From Melampsora larici-populina 98AG31 (lineage: Eukaryota > Basidiomycota > Pucciniomycetes > Pucciniales > Melampsoraceae), in the NCBI RefSeq assembly GCF_000204055.1, contig NW_006768795.1:797211-861210 (forward strand): a stretch of 64,000 bases of DNA, read 5' to 3'. The notes below the pieces were generated by a model, which was not told where the DNA came from, searched no databases, and saw only the letters and a program-made list of their open reading frames with translations. This document shows positions 1 through 10,694 of this stretch, piece by piece. The translations under genes were made by a program, and so were the position numbers. Numbering within the stretch: the stretch's first letter is position 1; each line of letters begins with the position of its first letter.

Positions 1-1106
1 TATCCGGCCTCACTTGTACGTCACGGTTTACGGCACACGGCTGGGGATGCTCTTAAACCCGCTTTTTTAGTCAAGGCCGCATACATTTGCACCCGGTACA
101 GCTCCATGCGGATTCCCGCTCCGCCCTAGATACGGGTGGCGCCGAAGTACCGACCACCCATGAACTCCCTCCACTTTTGCGATACTTTTGTCCAAGAAGG
201 ACGCGTCGAGTTCGGCGACCTCCAAGTACATACCGTCTTGGGACCACAGGCGTTCGAGACATATATCGCACAGGTTGTTCTTCATACTAGCTCTAAACAC
301 CAACTTGGACAGTTTTCCTTCACGGAGTACGCAAGAAGTTTCTTGAGTCTAATTACTCTAACATCTATCTCTAAAGCAGATTGATGCTAGGGGTCCATCG
401 CTTTCCTGCGGGTGGGCTAAAAGCCTAAAGATGGATTAAAAAAACGTAATAAGGAGGCAAGCAATAAGCTTGGGATTTTCAAGTGTCTTCTTCAGCTTCA
501 AGATCAAAGATTATTCATGTTGTCGACTAGATGGCCGTCTTCTCTAGGTGTGCTAGTCCTACTACTTGTAAACTGCTTAGATACATAGTGTTGTATGCAA
601 TTAAGCCAGAAGCACTTTAAAAAAAGGACGCGTTGAGTTATCAGCTCACACGTGGCGCTCATCAATCTCAACGGCTTTCGTCAATTATTATGTGAGCCTT
701 TAAGGATACCAAGAAAAAAATAGACTGCGCGAATATTGAAAAGGCTCCAGACAAGCCATCTTAAATCAGTTGTCTGAGAATTTAATTACCTCATCACAAC
801 CTAAACGGCAACTACCGATTTTCCAGACGTATTGACCAGTACGGCTGAAGTGTAAGCTCAGGTGGGCCCTTGATAGTCAGCTGCCAGCACGTCTTTAAAT
901 TGAACCCCGCCATCTCAATTTCCACTCATAAAACCCTTTCGAACCATTGCTCTTGCCCCTACATTTATCTTCATTCCTCTCAACTAACCAAACCTTTCCA
1001 AACCTCTACGATCAATTCTTCATACCTTTTAAAACTTCTCTCAACCGGCAATATACCTCCAGTTTTTTACCCACACAAGAAAAAACAATTCAAAACCTAT
1101 ATCAAG
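1..1106. other. no gene recognised; leader of the next gene at the right end
   Basis: I see no supported gene in the first 870 bases; the short open frames there overlap on both strands and none looks like a protein. From about 880 to 1100 the + strand is C/T-rich with few stops, which fits the transcribed leader of the small gene beginning at 1107. Confidence 0.4.
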
Positions 1107-1403
1107 ATGTCTAGAGTAGTATTCGAAAGAGCTTTATACGTACCAAGTCACTTTCCATCTATCAAACATTTCTCACCATTAAGAAGACAAAGAATGTCAT
1201 CAGGATATTTAAAAGCATCACGTTTGACACTGCAGACTGTAATGAGTGATCACATCGAATTTAGACATTTAACATTACCTATGATTGATGATCGTCAAAC
1301 TTATAGAATTACACCTGAAATGATCTCAATCTTACCAAGGCGTTCAAGGTCTCGTTCTCAAAAGAATTTCAAACCATTAGAACCTTCTCCACTCACTAGA
1401 TAA
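1107..1403 (+). CDS. small basic protein of unknown function, 98 aa
   Basis: An uninterrupted 98-codon frame. I chose the ATG at 1107 because it has the usual fungal context (ATCAAGATGTC) and follows a long pyrimidine-rich leader; the frame is also open upstream to 870, but that part reads like untranslated C/T-rich DNA. The product is Arg/Ser-rich, with an N-terminal MSRVVFERALYVPSHFPS and an SRSRS-type run near residue 85. I do not recognise a domain. Downstream, 1468-1540 has an intron-like GTATGT...TTTGTAG pattern, so the 3' untranslated region or an alternative C-terminus may be spliced. It could be a species-specific protein; function unknown. Confidence 0.5.
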   Translation: MSRVVFERALYVPSHFPSIKHFSPLRRQRMSSGYLKASRLTLQTVMSDHIEFRHLTLPMIDDRQTYRITPEMISILPRRSRSRSQKNFKPLEPSPLTR

Positions 1404-2557
1404 ATTAGTCGACTGGATGACGATGACGTTGAAGCTGTTATTGTGGGTTGATCAAGATGATTGATGGTATGTCTGGCTTCGTTATCTCTCTAGTGTGCTC
1501 ATTTACATCCGAGACTGATACCATTAACAATTTTTTGTAGCCTACGCACGATTCCTATCACATTCAATTTGCGTTCAAATTCACATCAACTCGTTCCAAT
1601 TATCATGATAAACCAACTAAACTGAAAACAATTGGACCGAATCCCACAACTCAACCATTCGAAAGTATCCATCTTCCATACCCATTCGAATCCATCCTCA
1701 TCCTGTATTCCTTCGTATTTCTTTGTATTCCTTTTAAAACTTCAAGTATTCCTTTTCTTACCTCCATAGTGCTTGGATATCTCATTGAACCATCTGATTC
1801 TTATTCAGCAACAAGGTGTTCAACAATTTACCTACATTAGCACATGTTGTGATCCTATCATCGGTGCTTCCCCAACTCCGCTTTTTCCAGATTCACATTT
1901 TATCATCACTCATTTTGATGTCTGACATATTCTTCAAGCATCATCATTTTTTACTCAAATCCTCCATTCACTTCTCAAGCAGATATCCTTGTCTTTTCAT
2001 ACATACCAAACAGATTGTATTTTAGTACACAAATTTATTTGTCAGGATTTCTATTGAAAAACTCGAGACGGGCATAAAGAGTAAGACCGTTGGTTTATGG
2101 CTTGTCGGATTTGATTTACAAGATAACGAATAGTGAGGCTTTTTGTAGTCTTCCTTTTTTCTCTTCGAAATGTACATGAATAAATCTGAAATGAAAGCCA
2201 AAACCAAATATAACATCAAGTTATTTAGATATCATGTTGATAAATCCGCTTTAGTTTGTTTGGAGATATAACTCTCTAAAGCCAATGCATCATTCTTATC
2301 GAACATGTTCTCATACCGTTTCGTTCTCTTTCTCGTCCCAATCAATTTTTCCCTATGGTGCCTCATATTCCTTTGTCTGCGCAACTTATACCTGTCTCTT
2401 TTGCATTGCCTGATATCGGATGAGGCCTTCAACTCAAGCTTCAATCCAGATTTCTGTAATTTGATGCTTGTAGCATGATTACCGCGTCTTCTTCATGAAC
2501 ATCTTGTCTGTCAGCCACATGTCACATCGTAAAGCCAACAACAGGTCACGTGACATC
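1404..2557. other. intergenic; no supported gene
   Basis: AT-rich sequence between the small gene and the tRNA. It holds the possible 3' intron at 1468-1540 and a short basic frame on the minus strand (2232-2444, Arg/Lys-rich, no recognisable domain) that I do not support as a gene. Confidence 0.4.
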
Positions 2558-2641
2558 CCTGGTATCGTCTAGTGGTTAGGACACCAGGTTTTGATTGCGC
2601 CTGATGTCCTGGTAACCTGGGTTCGACTCCCAGTACCAGGT
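2558..2641 (+). tRNA. tRNA-Gln (UUG), with a 12-nt intron
   Basis: The sequence folds into a full cloverleaf. Acceptor arms CCTGGTA (2558-2564) and TACCAGG (2634-2640) pair perfectly. The D arm is 2567-2582, the anticodon stem CCAGG (2584-2588) pairs with CCTGG (2608-2612), and the T arm is CTGGG-TTCGACT-CCCAG (2617-2633), with discriminator T at 2641. The anticodon loop is 12 nt too long. Placing an intron at the canonical site after position 37 (2595-2606) leaves a 7-nt loop with anticodon TTG at 2591-2593, reading CAA. The isotype is less certain than the tRNA call, because fungal Gln tRNAs usually start with another acceptor sequence; a Glu-like D arm is also visible. Confidence 0.8.
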
Positions 2642-2646
2642 GAATC

Positions 2647-2651
2647 TTTTT
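2647..2651 (+). terminator. RNA polymerase III terminator
   Basis: TTTTT run starting five bases after the last tRNA base, as expected for termination of this tRNA transcript. Confidence 0.65.
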
Positions 2652-3009
2652 GCTTCTGCAGCCTTGAAGGAACTCATGGACCCAATGAACCTCAAAGCAT
2701 CATGACTAGGGCGTTATGGGGAGCTAGCTTTTTGTATGGGGGGAATTTTGGAACTGTAGCAAACAAGCAGGCTGTTTGATCTGATTTTGTTACAAGTTGT
2801 GATCACATGTTTATCGTCGTAGACCTCTCGACTCCGAGTCAAGCTTGTCAGGCAAGGTGAATGAAGTTGTATCACCATCCTTGTTACCAATCGTACTCTT
2901 GCTACGCAGGTGACACTATCCGACCTACACTCACTCGAAGAGGAGGATTGCGACAGATCAATGACGACCATGTCATGGCCACGCGCTGGGTATGGTTCTG
3001 ATGATTGGA

Positions 3010-3183
3010 TCAAAAGCTTTCAGTTTCGGTATCCTCAGTTTCATCTTTCTTTGCTCTACCTACTTTCCTTGGCGGTGCTTTCGACGTGGTTCTTCTCTTG
3101 TCTTTCAGAAATGCCTTTTGTTTATGGTTGCGTCTTCTGGTTCGCCAGCTGTTGTGAATTGGGCCAGATTTGTTGGTGGACAT
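3010..3183 (-). CDS. possible short protein or last exon, 57 aa
   Basis: Open frame from the ATG at 3183 to the TGA at 3010-3012. The translation is rich in Lys/Arg and then acidic, ending in a K-D-E-T-E-D-T-E-T-E-S-F type tail, which looks more like real protein than chance. Upstream on the same strand (3184-3430) is pyrimidine-rich and contains an intron-like GTATCT...CTCTTAG at about 3240-3275, so this may be the final exon of a spliced gene. No domain recognised and the model is weak. Confidence 0.25.
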   Translation of the reverse strand: MSTNKSGPIHNSWRTRRRNHKQKAFLKDKRRTTSKAPPRKVGRAKKDETEDTETESF

Positions 3184-3538
3184 TTTTTATTTATCAATCA
3201 TGACGAGTCAAGTTCGAAAAGGGAAAAGAGAGATATCTCGGCGAAAAGCTAAGAGAGAAAAAAGGAGCCGAAGAAAGATACCTTAGCAGCAGGGAAGAAG
3301 ATTTGAAAGGGAGGCATTGCGGATCTTCAAACAAGTTTCCAATGTGACAATTCAATTACACAAGTTTGACAAAACGAATGTTAAGAACGAACAAATCCTT
3401 CAGCAACAAGCATATGATAGAGAAATGAGAAATGATAGAAAATGAAACAAATTCTATACAAGTTGAATGACAAAGCCAAAACCTTCTTACAGCAAACTTC
3501 ATCAATCCAGAGGCTAACCCATGCAAAGCAATTTTCGA

Positions 3539-5305
3539 TCATTTTAGGTTAAAGATAGGATATTCAACTCCATTTCCAATAAACTTAGTCTTCATATCTT
3601 CAAGCTTTGCTAAGAGTTCTTCTCTAGACCATGCCTGTCCCCTATACTCCCAATCTGTGTGTTCTGCCTCTGAGCAAAACCCGACAAGACCAGTCGGTAA
3701 CAGGTTTCCTTCATGATGGTAGAAAGTCTTAGCGCGAAGATATGGATCCTGAAAAATGTGGGTTTGTATTGAGTAATCTGAAATATGATAGATCGCGAGG
3801 CAGAATAAAAGGAATAGAATTCATAGTATCGGACTTACTAGTAAGAGACCTTGAGCTCTCATCATCAAGGCAAGAAAGCTTCTTAATTCAGCCTCTGTGG
3901 TAGAACCTTGATCTGTCCATTGATTAGTCAATTCTATGTACTTTGCTACCAGCTCCTTTCTCTCATTTAATAATTCTTCTTTCTTAGTTTGATCTAATTC
4001 TTGAGAAGGTGAGGAATCACGATGATATGGTACCCAGGTAGACTCTCCTCCAAATTCTTTGAGTAGGTAACGTTTGTCGATATGCATCAGCAAGTCTTGA
4101 CTAGACTTGGAAAAGACGATCTTCGAGCGTACAATAGCTATGTCGATCAAACATAACGAAATGCAATATGAGCATCACAAATACAGCCTGCATAATCGAA
4201 GTCAGTAGGATATACGTACGATCAAGCATCGGAGCCAAGACTTTCCAAACTCCATGAAAGACCCATGGAGCGTTGTGGATGATCAAGAGTTTCAAGGACT
4301 GTTTAAATGGTCGATCACTGAGTATCAGGATTGTTCCACAAGGGGTGAAAAGGGTTAAACAGGTTCAAGCCTACCTCAGGGTAATAAGCCTCGAGACATT
4401 TGTTGAAATAAATCACAGCCTTCCAATCCATGTTAGCAAGTCCAAAGCCTCTAAAAAGGTTCATCGATGGGATCAGTCAGAAGTGGCAAATTGTTTAAAG
4501 ATGAGCAATGTGCTCACTTCAGATCAAAGATAGCGATTTTCTTCGCACGAAGGTTGGTAGTGAACATGCGTACATTTTCCATAGCATAGTTGATGAAATC
4601 TAGAATCAAACAAAAATAGACAATGTATCAAATCCAACCCACTCACTGAGGCCTTCTCGAATGTGAAGTAATGCAAGCATACCTGTCATCACCTCTACAC
4701 TCTGATCGGAGGTTTTGTGAAGACGAGGAAATATATAAGAGACAGGACCGTCGATCTTGCTAAATCCTTGTACAAAGGTTTTGCCAGATGTGATCTGAAG
4801 CAAGAAAGCTGCACCATCATAACCTTCTTGGTTGATGATTCCATGAGCACCTTTCGCCATCAGTCCATCTATATCAGATTCGATTCTCCATTTCAAACAC
4901 TCGATAAACATCTTGACAGAATCCTTAACATTCAACTTTCGAGCACGTATAAATCTGATGACGGTGTAGTCTGGATCATCGAGCTTGAAAGTAGATGAAA
5001 CTCATTAGATCCAATCTCTCTTGATTCTCCCGCGACTCAACAAACGATTCCGAGAAGAAGTTCGTCATGGTTCACGAGCGAAATGTGGGACTTACCATAG
5101 TAAACCTCCAAAGCGCTTCAGCATATCGCTCTGGTCCATGTTTCGAAATCAGTTCTTTCATTTCATTGTTAATGGGTGAGTCAGCAGGTCTGTTTGTTGA
5201 ATTCAAATCCAACAAATCAAAAAGGTGGGTCCAAAAGCCCTTCAAAGCGACAATTTCTTCATCTGTGAATGCAAGCTTATCAGGTTTTGGATCAGACTTT
5301 TCCAT
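3539..5305 (-). CDS. CSR1/Sec14-type CRAL-TRIO lipid-transfer protein, 418 aa, 7 exons
   Basis: Sec14-superfamily proteins bind a phospholipid and carry it between membranes; the CSR1/PDR16-like branch acts in phosphatidylinositol transfer and lipid homeostasis. Exons (minus strand) are 5305-5096, 4983-4683, 4599-4518, 4450-4375, 4298-4220, 4137-3839 and 3748-3539, with GT/AG introns and phases that close to 419 codons. The CRAL-TRIO N-terminal part shows VIRFIRARK (about residues 78-86) and a W-R pair. The lipid-binding core shows IFDLKGFGLANMDW (about 190-205), AYYPE, LLIIHNAPW, PMLDP and RSKIVFSK. The LDP motif is rebuilt exactly across the exon 5/6 junction, which supports the model. The start at 5305 has good context (AACAAACAATGG); an upstream in-frame start at 5467 is less likely. 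The protein ends with a short family-like C-terminal extension. Confidence 0.9.
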
Positions 5306-5845
5306 TGTTTGTTGAGTTGATGATTCAGATAACAGGCAAGTAAGCAAATTTGTTTTATGAAAAAGTCGAAAAGAGTGAATAGGATAACTGAGAAGTTTTG
5401 ATCGATCTCTTATTGAAAATATGTTTATCTTTGATGTAATAAGGGGCTTATAGCTGCTTATAGCCAAGGAGGTGTTCTATCGGTTTCAACTTTCATTCAA
5501 CGAAACCTCAAACAAGACTAGTGAAGCTTAAACGAAACTCCATTTGAATCCTCCTGACAGTGACGGATTGATGGTCTCGCACGCATTGGCCATCCTAGCT
5601 ATTTTCGGGGCCAGTGCTGGCCAGCGATCTTGATCTTCCACAGCCAATTTTCGATATGATGCTGATCGAGCCCCCGAGCAGCTCTGATCGATGCAAAGGC
5701 TTGAACGAGAGGTTCTTTCCCCATGTGGTTTCAGAAAGTATGGCATAATGGCCGGGATGATGATCTGCTAGTAAGGAGGAGCGCAAGGTGTCCTGCAGAT
5801 GTATGGGGCGTCGTCTCCACCGCGACTTGTGCCAAGTAAGATCAA
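5306..5845. other. intergenic; no supported gene
   Basis: Gap between the CRAL-TRIO gene and the decayed hAT element. Short overlapping frames on both strands show nothing recognisable. Confidence 0.35.
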
Positions 5846-6020
5846 TTCGAACTCAGCCCGAGCCCCGAAAGAGGTCCCCGATCGGGGCCCCGACGGGGTC
5901 CCCGATCGGTCCGGTCTTCGGGCGAGGGTCTGGAGATCTCTCATGGTCGGGGATCCCCGCGAGTCGGGGTCCGGGCGAGGGAGTTGGAAAACCTAAGTTC
6001 CACCGGGTTACCCGGCGGAT

Positions 6021-6484
6021 ACAGTGGGTAAACCCGAGTACGTGTTCCGACCTGCCCTGCAAAATCAAATTTCACCTTTCGGGTCAATGTCGGGGCACTC
6101 AATTTGAATGTTTGAGACTGGCACCCAGACCATTGAAAAGGCATTGCTTTGATGAATCTAGGAATATGGTTTTGGAGACCAAAAATATGATTTTACTCTT
6201 TTAGAGGTTTGGATTTTCGGACCTAGGCCTCAATTAGGTACCTATCTAGCTACTTAGCAGCGCACTAGGCCTATAATTTAATGAATATGGCTGCTCAAGT
6301 GGCAAATAACAACCAAATTTGCTTTTTTTTCAAAAAAAACCAAAAGTTTTGCAGCCTAACACCACCCCTCAACCTTACTCTCCCGCCAAAAAAAGCAGAA
6401 AAAATGGCAAAAATTTCTCAAAAATTTCGGACCCAAACCTCTATGCGGACTGGCTTGGAACACGTACTCGGGTTTACCCACTGT
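6021..6484. repeat. perfect 28-bp inverted repeat with about 408-bp spacer
   Basis: 6021-6048 (begins ACAGTGGGTAAACCCGAGTA) is the exact reverse complement of 6457-6484. It lies between the left GC-rich end of hAT element A and the 3' end of its transposase gene. It may be a nested MITE or a subterminal repeat of the element. No coding content inside. Confidence 0.6.
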
Positions 6485-6610
6485 AGTTGCATTTCAGGGG
6501 ATATAATTTTCAGGGGATATAAATCTTTCATCTATCATGTATAGTAGATAAATCATAATAGCAGTCCGGAAGGAAAAAATGAAAATAAAAAAAAAGAGAA
6601 ATGACAAAAA

Positions 6611-9091
6611 TCACTGGCTGGAAACCGCATCTTCCACATTGGGATCTACAATAAACAATGGACCAAAGGTACGGTACCAGTCTTTGAGGCACAAGAGTAC
6701 CTCCACATTAAGAGAGGACAGGGAAGCACGTTGAGGACCTAAAATGTTCTTAGTCTTACTGAAAACCCCCTCAGAGGGAGAACTAGTGGCTGGGATCGCT
6801 AGAAAAGTCATGGCCATCTTGGCCAGCGCAGGATATATGTCCTCGCGAGATTTCCAATAGGCCAAAACGTCTGACTCTCGCGGTTCGGTAAGTTCAGACA
6901 AATAGCGACTGATCTCGGTACCAATCGATTGATCACGTTGGTTGTGGCGATCTCCGTAGATCGCATCTTCAAAGTACTGATGAGTTGAAGAGGTAGGTTT
7001 TCTACTTGGTATCACTTGAACTTTGGGTGGGGGATGCTCGAACTTCCTTGCTTCGTTATCAAACATTGATCTGATGTCTGAAATGAGTAGATCATAATCA
7101 CTCATTATCAACTCTCGATCCTATTTTCAAAGTTAATAGAATATGATCAGTACAAACTACATAGGTGGAATCACAAGATCTCTTCGACTTACTTGAAAGT
7201 ATTGTAATTTGAGGCGTGGATCAAGAATAGTCGTGCAGATAGGACCAGGTTTTGAAAGGACCTTCTTGAAGTATTCTTCCAACTTCACTATCATCTTCTT
7301 TGAAGCAGGAATTAACTGATTGTGATCGTATTTCTGAGCTACCTGCAAGATCAAAACAATCTTAAAATTAGGAAAGGTTATTGAGATAAAATGAAAAGAG
7401 AAAATAAACTGACCGATTTGAGTCCTTGAATCACTACAATTTACATAGGCACTACTTGGTGCATCGTCGGGAAATTAGATCGACAAAGCATCTCAGTTGC
7501 AGCACTGAGTGGTTCTAAAAAGTCGCACATTTGTTCTACATAGTCCCACTCTGCAGGTGAAAGAGCAAATTTTTTAAAATCACGGGCCTTGCAGAATTCA
7601 TCGCAAGCTTGACGTAATCGGAGGAGCCTTCGAAACATATAATAAGAGGAATTCCAGCGGGTGGGTACATCAGGAACCAATCGATTTGCAGCTCCATCAC
7701 GATGTTGTGGCATAGACTGATTTTCTTCTCGGTTCAAGTCATTCATCATGTACTCAACAGCTTCCAAATCTTGATGGTTGACCACACGGGGAGTAAGAGG
7801 TCCATCATCGTCGTCAAGTGTGTTCGCAAGCTGTTGAACCATTTGGACGACGTTGGCGAACACTTGGGCACATTGCGGACTGGACCTCGTTGCCTTGACA
7901 AGTCCATGGCACCGGGCATAAATTGTCTTGAGGTTGAATAGAAGGACATCCGGTGGGTCTACAAGGTTGCGAACGTCCATCGTGTTTGCTGGAGGTTCAC
8001 CTTCTTCAAAATCGGATACTCCAAATTCTTTGAGGCCTTCTTTGGCAGCGAGATTGATGACGTGCGCCACACATCCGTGGACTTGGGTCGTATGATCGAA
8101 AGTAACTTCAGGTAACATGCTGAGCTTTCGGCCTATCACCGCGTTCGTACCAACATTGTCTGCGGTCATCGCGGTCAACTTCCGAGTAAGGGAGTATTTT
8201 TTCAAATACTCGTGGATGATGTTCGCAAACGTGCTTGCATCGTGAGTACCTGGGAAGAGGAATCTGTTAGTTATGAATAGTGAAATAAATTAAAAAATAT
8301 TAGATGATATGAAAACTCACCCTTAATCTCGGCAATACCAAGGGTAATATCCATCAATTTCCAGTCTTTGGTGATGAAATGCCCGGTGAGTGACATGAAG
8401 GGGAGATTGTTTGGTGAAGTCCAAGCGTCTTGAGTTATAGCAATAGCTGGAGAGACAAACAAGTATTGTTTTTTGATGTATTCTTCATAATAGTAATATA
8501 CCTTGCGAGTGTGTTGAGCAATTGAATGACGCTTGACAAGCATTCCATTGACTTGTTGATTGCAAAGGGTCAAGAGTTCTCGGTAGGATTTTCGATCGAC
8601 AACAGAAAAAGGAAGGTCGCAGTCGGCCACAAAGTACGAGACAGCTGTCATAAGGCTGGTAGCATCAAGTTTACGCTGTTGGAAATCTTATAGTAAGTGA
8701 TACGTTCTGAGACAAAGGGAAACAATTAAAATATGGTACTTACCATATGATCGGTCTTCACCTTTTTGAAAGCAGCAAGGATGTCAGTTTGTTTTGGAAG
8801 GTTGACATCTTGGATTCCGTGTTTGGACTCGAGATGATTCTTCATCGATTTCGTACTGCCGGTATCGTCGCGCTTCAATTCCTTGCCACATTGAGATCCA
8901 TCAGGCAGTATAACGCGACATTTGTTGACTTGACGATTTCGGAGCTTGACAAAATGAATCCAGACATAGCTTGCTGGACAAAGAGCTGCAGCTAAAGCAT
9001 CTGAATTCGCGGTATGAGCAGTATCCGGTTCAGATGTTAAATCAACAGTGGTCGCTTGTGAAGAAACGTTGCTAGTGTTGATTTGAGACAT
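6611..9091 (-). pseudogene. hAT transposase with one internal stop (5 exons)
   Basis: hAT transposases cut and paste their element using an RNase H-like DDE fold. Exons are 9091-8744, 8675-8321, 8249-7414, 7342-7193 and 7120-6611; all introns are GT/AG and phases agree, giving 733 codons. In order: a BED-type zinc finger in exon 1 (C..C...H...H around QCGKELKRDDTGSTKSMKNH), the catalytic region with ITQDAWTSPN in exon 2 and MTADNVGTNA plus H-G-C-V-A-H in exon 3, a PTRWNSSYYM motif, and the C-terminal dimerisation region (LAYWKSREDIYPALAKMA, ATSSPSEGVFS) in exon 5. A TAA at 7441-7443 sits inside exon 3 where hAT proteins have a Tyr or similar residue (PM-stop-IVVIQGLK), so this copy is dead by one nonsense change. 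Start chosen at the MSQINTS ATG. Confidence 0.88.
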
Positions 9092-9876
9092 ATTTAAAAC
9101 TAATCGAAGAGCGATAAAGGTAATCAGTAAGAGTAGGATGATTAAAAAAAGAAAAAAAAGATATATAATCATTTCGAGTAATAAGGAAAAGACACGTAAT
9201 AAGGAAAAGTGATCAATCATCCTCAAGAATCGATAATATTAATCACTACGAACTGGTAAGAAAGGAACAGTGAACTAACTCTGTAAGTTTCTTCTAATTG
9301 GTTGACGAAGAATGACTTTAAGGTAAATTTTTGAAGATCTTGATTTCAGAATGAGATTTTCAAACTTTGTAACTTTGTTTTAACTTTTTGGTGTTCCGGT
9401 GGAATCGGTGATGTGAATTGATGCCGGGTGATTTGGTGAGGATATGGTGGAGTAACCCTAATCCTAACCTAATTTGCTTGCATTGATAAATTGATTATAT
9501 ATTTAAGATTTATTTGTAAATCTCTGGAGTCTGCAAGGGCAAAAAAAAGATCAATAGATGAAAGGATGAGCTTCTAACGATGCAGAGTCACGTTAGCAGT
9601 ATCTGGTTCAGAGACTTTAGGGACCATGAGGTGTACAAAGCCTGCTTGATGTCCGACTTTACGGCGGAAGCCCTGGTCCAGTGTTCGAAACACGGGCAAC
9701 TTACCTTTTTTGGCCCATGGCTCGAGTATCCGTCGAGTTACTCGGTCGGGATCCGGGCGCCCAGTTTTATAAAAAAAACCCCAAACGGGGTCCGGGCAGC
9801 CTGTATGAGCTTCGGGGCGGGGTCCAGGCAGGCCACTACTCGACGGATAGTGGCCGGGGCTCAGGCTGAATTCGAA

Positions 9877-10229
9877 CCTCCCACTGGACCACCTGCTCGA
9901 CGCAGCATGCCTCGAGTGCGTCGAGATCTTTCAGATCTAGTCAGGACGCTCAGATGGGAAAATTCCTTGTTGGTTAGTTGGGGCGGCCTCGTCCTTCACA
10001 TCTGTCATCATGATCCCAATTGTCCAAAACCTCGGACCTTACCTTTATCCATGCAAAGATATGCCTCAACAAGAATCATCTGCCCCCTTGAAGGCCGTGG
10101 AACTGAACCCGTGGAGCTACCAGCCAAAAAAATCAAGCCTCCGTATCACCGCATAGGCCGCATCTCAGAAGTTTATTTTTATGTTTCTTTTCAAGATAAC
10201 AAGGACGGAAAAAAGACTTTCACCCATTA
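9877..10229. other. no gene recognised
   Basis: Sequence between the hAT end and the next MITE. A long frame here (9580-10230, +) has no protein-like signature and crosses the hAT end, so it is not supported. Confidence 0.35.
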
Positions 10230-10694
10230 GGGGTCCTCAACTTCATAAAAATGGTGTTTGAATTGCACTTTTCATTTATGTAGTGCTGATAGATCAAATT
10301 CAAACAGTGGCTTGGGGCTTCTGTGGTCAGGCAACAATCAGAGGTCCTTGCTGGAACAAACAGAAGGCCCAAGAGAAATTGCCCCAAAAGGGTCATCCTT
10401 AACCCGTGATCATCATCAATTGATTTGCTGTTTCATCTCACAAAGAGAGGAGGAAACTTCCTTATCTAAACCCATAACTAAGTCCTGCTCAGTCACCAGA
10501 CAAGAACTTTTTGATCTTCAAATTGCTCATGTTGGTGTCTGAGGAAGCATTCCATGCACAAAAGAAACATAACACATGGATCTCCTTGCTGAGATCTGCT
10601 TGAATATCAAGCAAGCAATGGCTGACTTGCTTGCTTAGATAACAGTTCAAATCTCACATGGTCCTTGTTCAAATCTTCCAAAGTTGAGGACCCC
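10230..10694. mobile_element. 465-bp Tc1/mariner-type MITE
   Basis: The left end GGGGTCCTCAACTT (10230-10243) is the exact reverse complement of 10681-10694, and both ends are flanked by the dinucleotide TA (10228-10229 and 10695-10696), the target duplication of Tc1/mariner elements. The inside has no coding frame of note. A related left-end-like string GGGGTCCTCAA also occurs near 11597. Confidence 0.65.

Larger units (their letters stand above)
5846..9876 (-). mobile_element. decayed hAT element A
   Basis: The hAT transposase pseudogene at 6611-9091 is bracketed by an inverted pair: 5846-5866 and 9856-9876 match at 19 of 21 positions (TTCGAAYTCAGCCYGAGCCC type). The flanking GC-rich 5860-6000 and 9720-9850 tracts are also loosely inverted. 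I could not find a matching 8-bp target duplication, so these may be subterminal rather than true ends. Confidence 0.55.

Noticed and set aside
870..1403. 177-codon open frame taken as a whole
   Set aside because: The first 79 codons come from a pyrimidine-rich leader and begin at a non-ATG codon; only the part from the ATG at 1107 has good start context.
9580..10230. 216-codon frame on the + strand
   Set aside because: It starts inside the hAT end region, has odd composition and no protein-like motif, and crosses the presumed element boundary.
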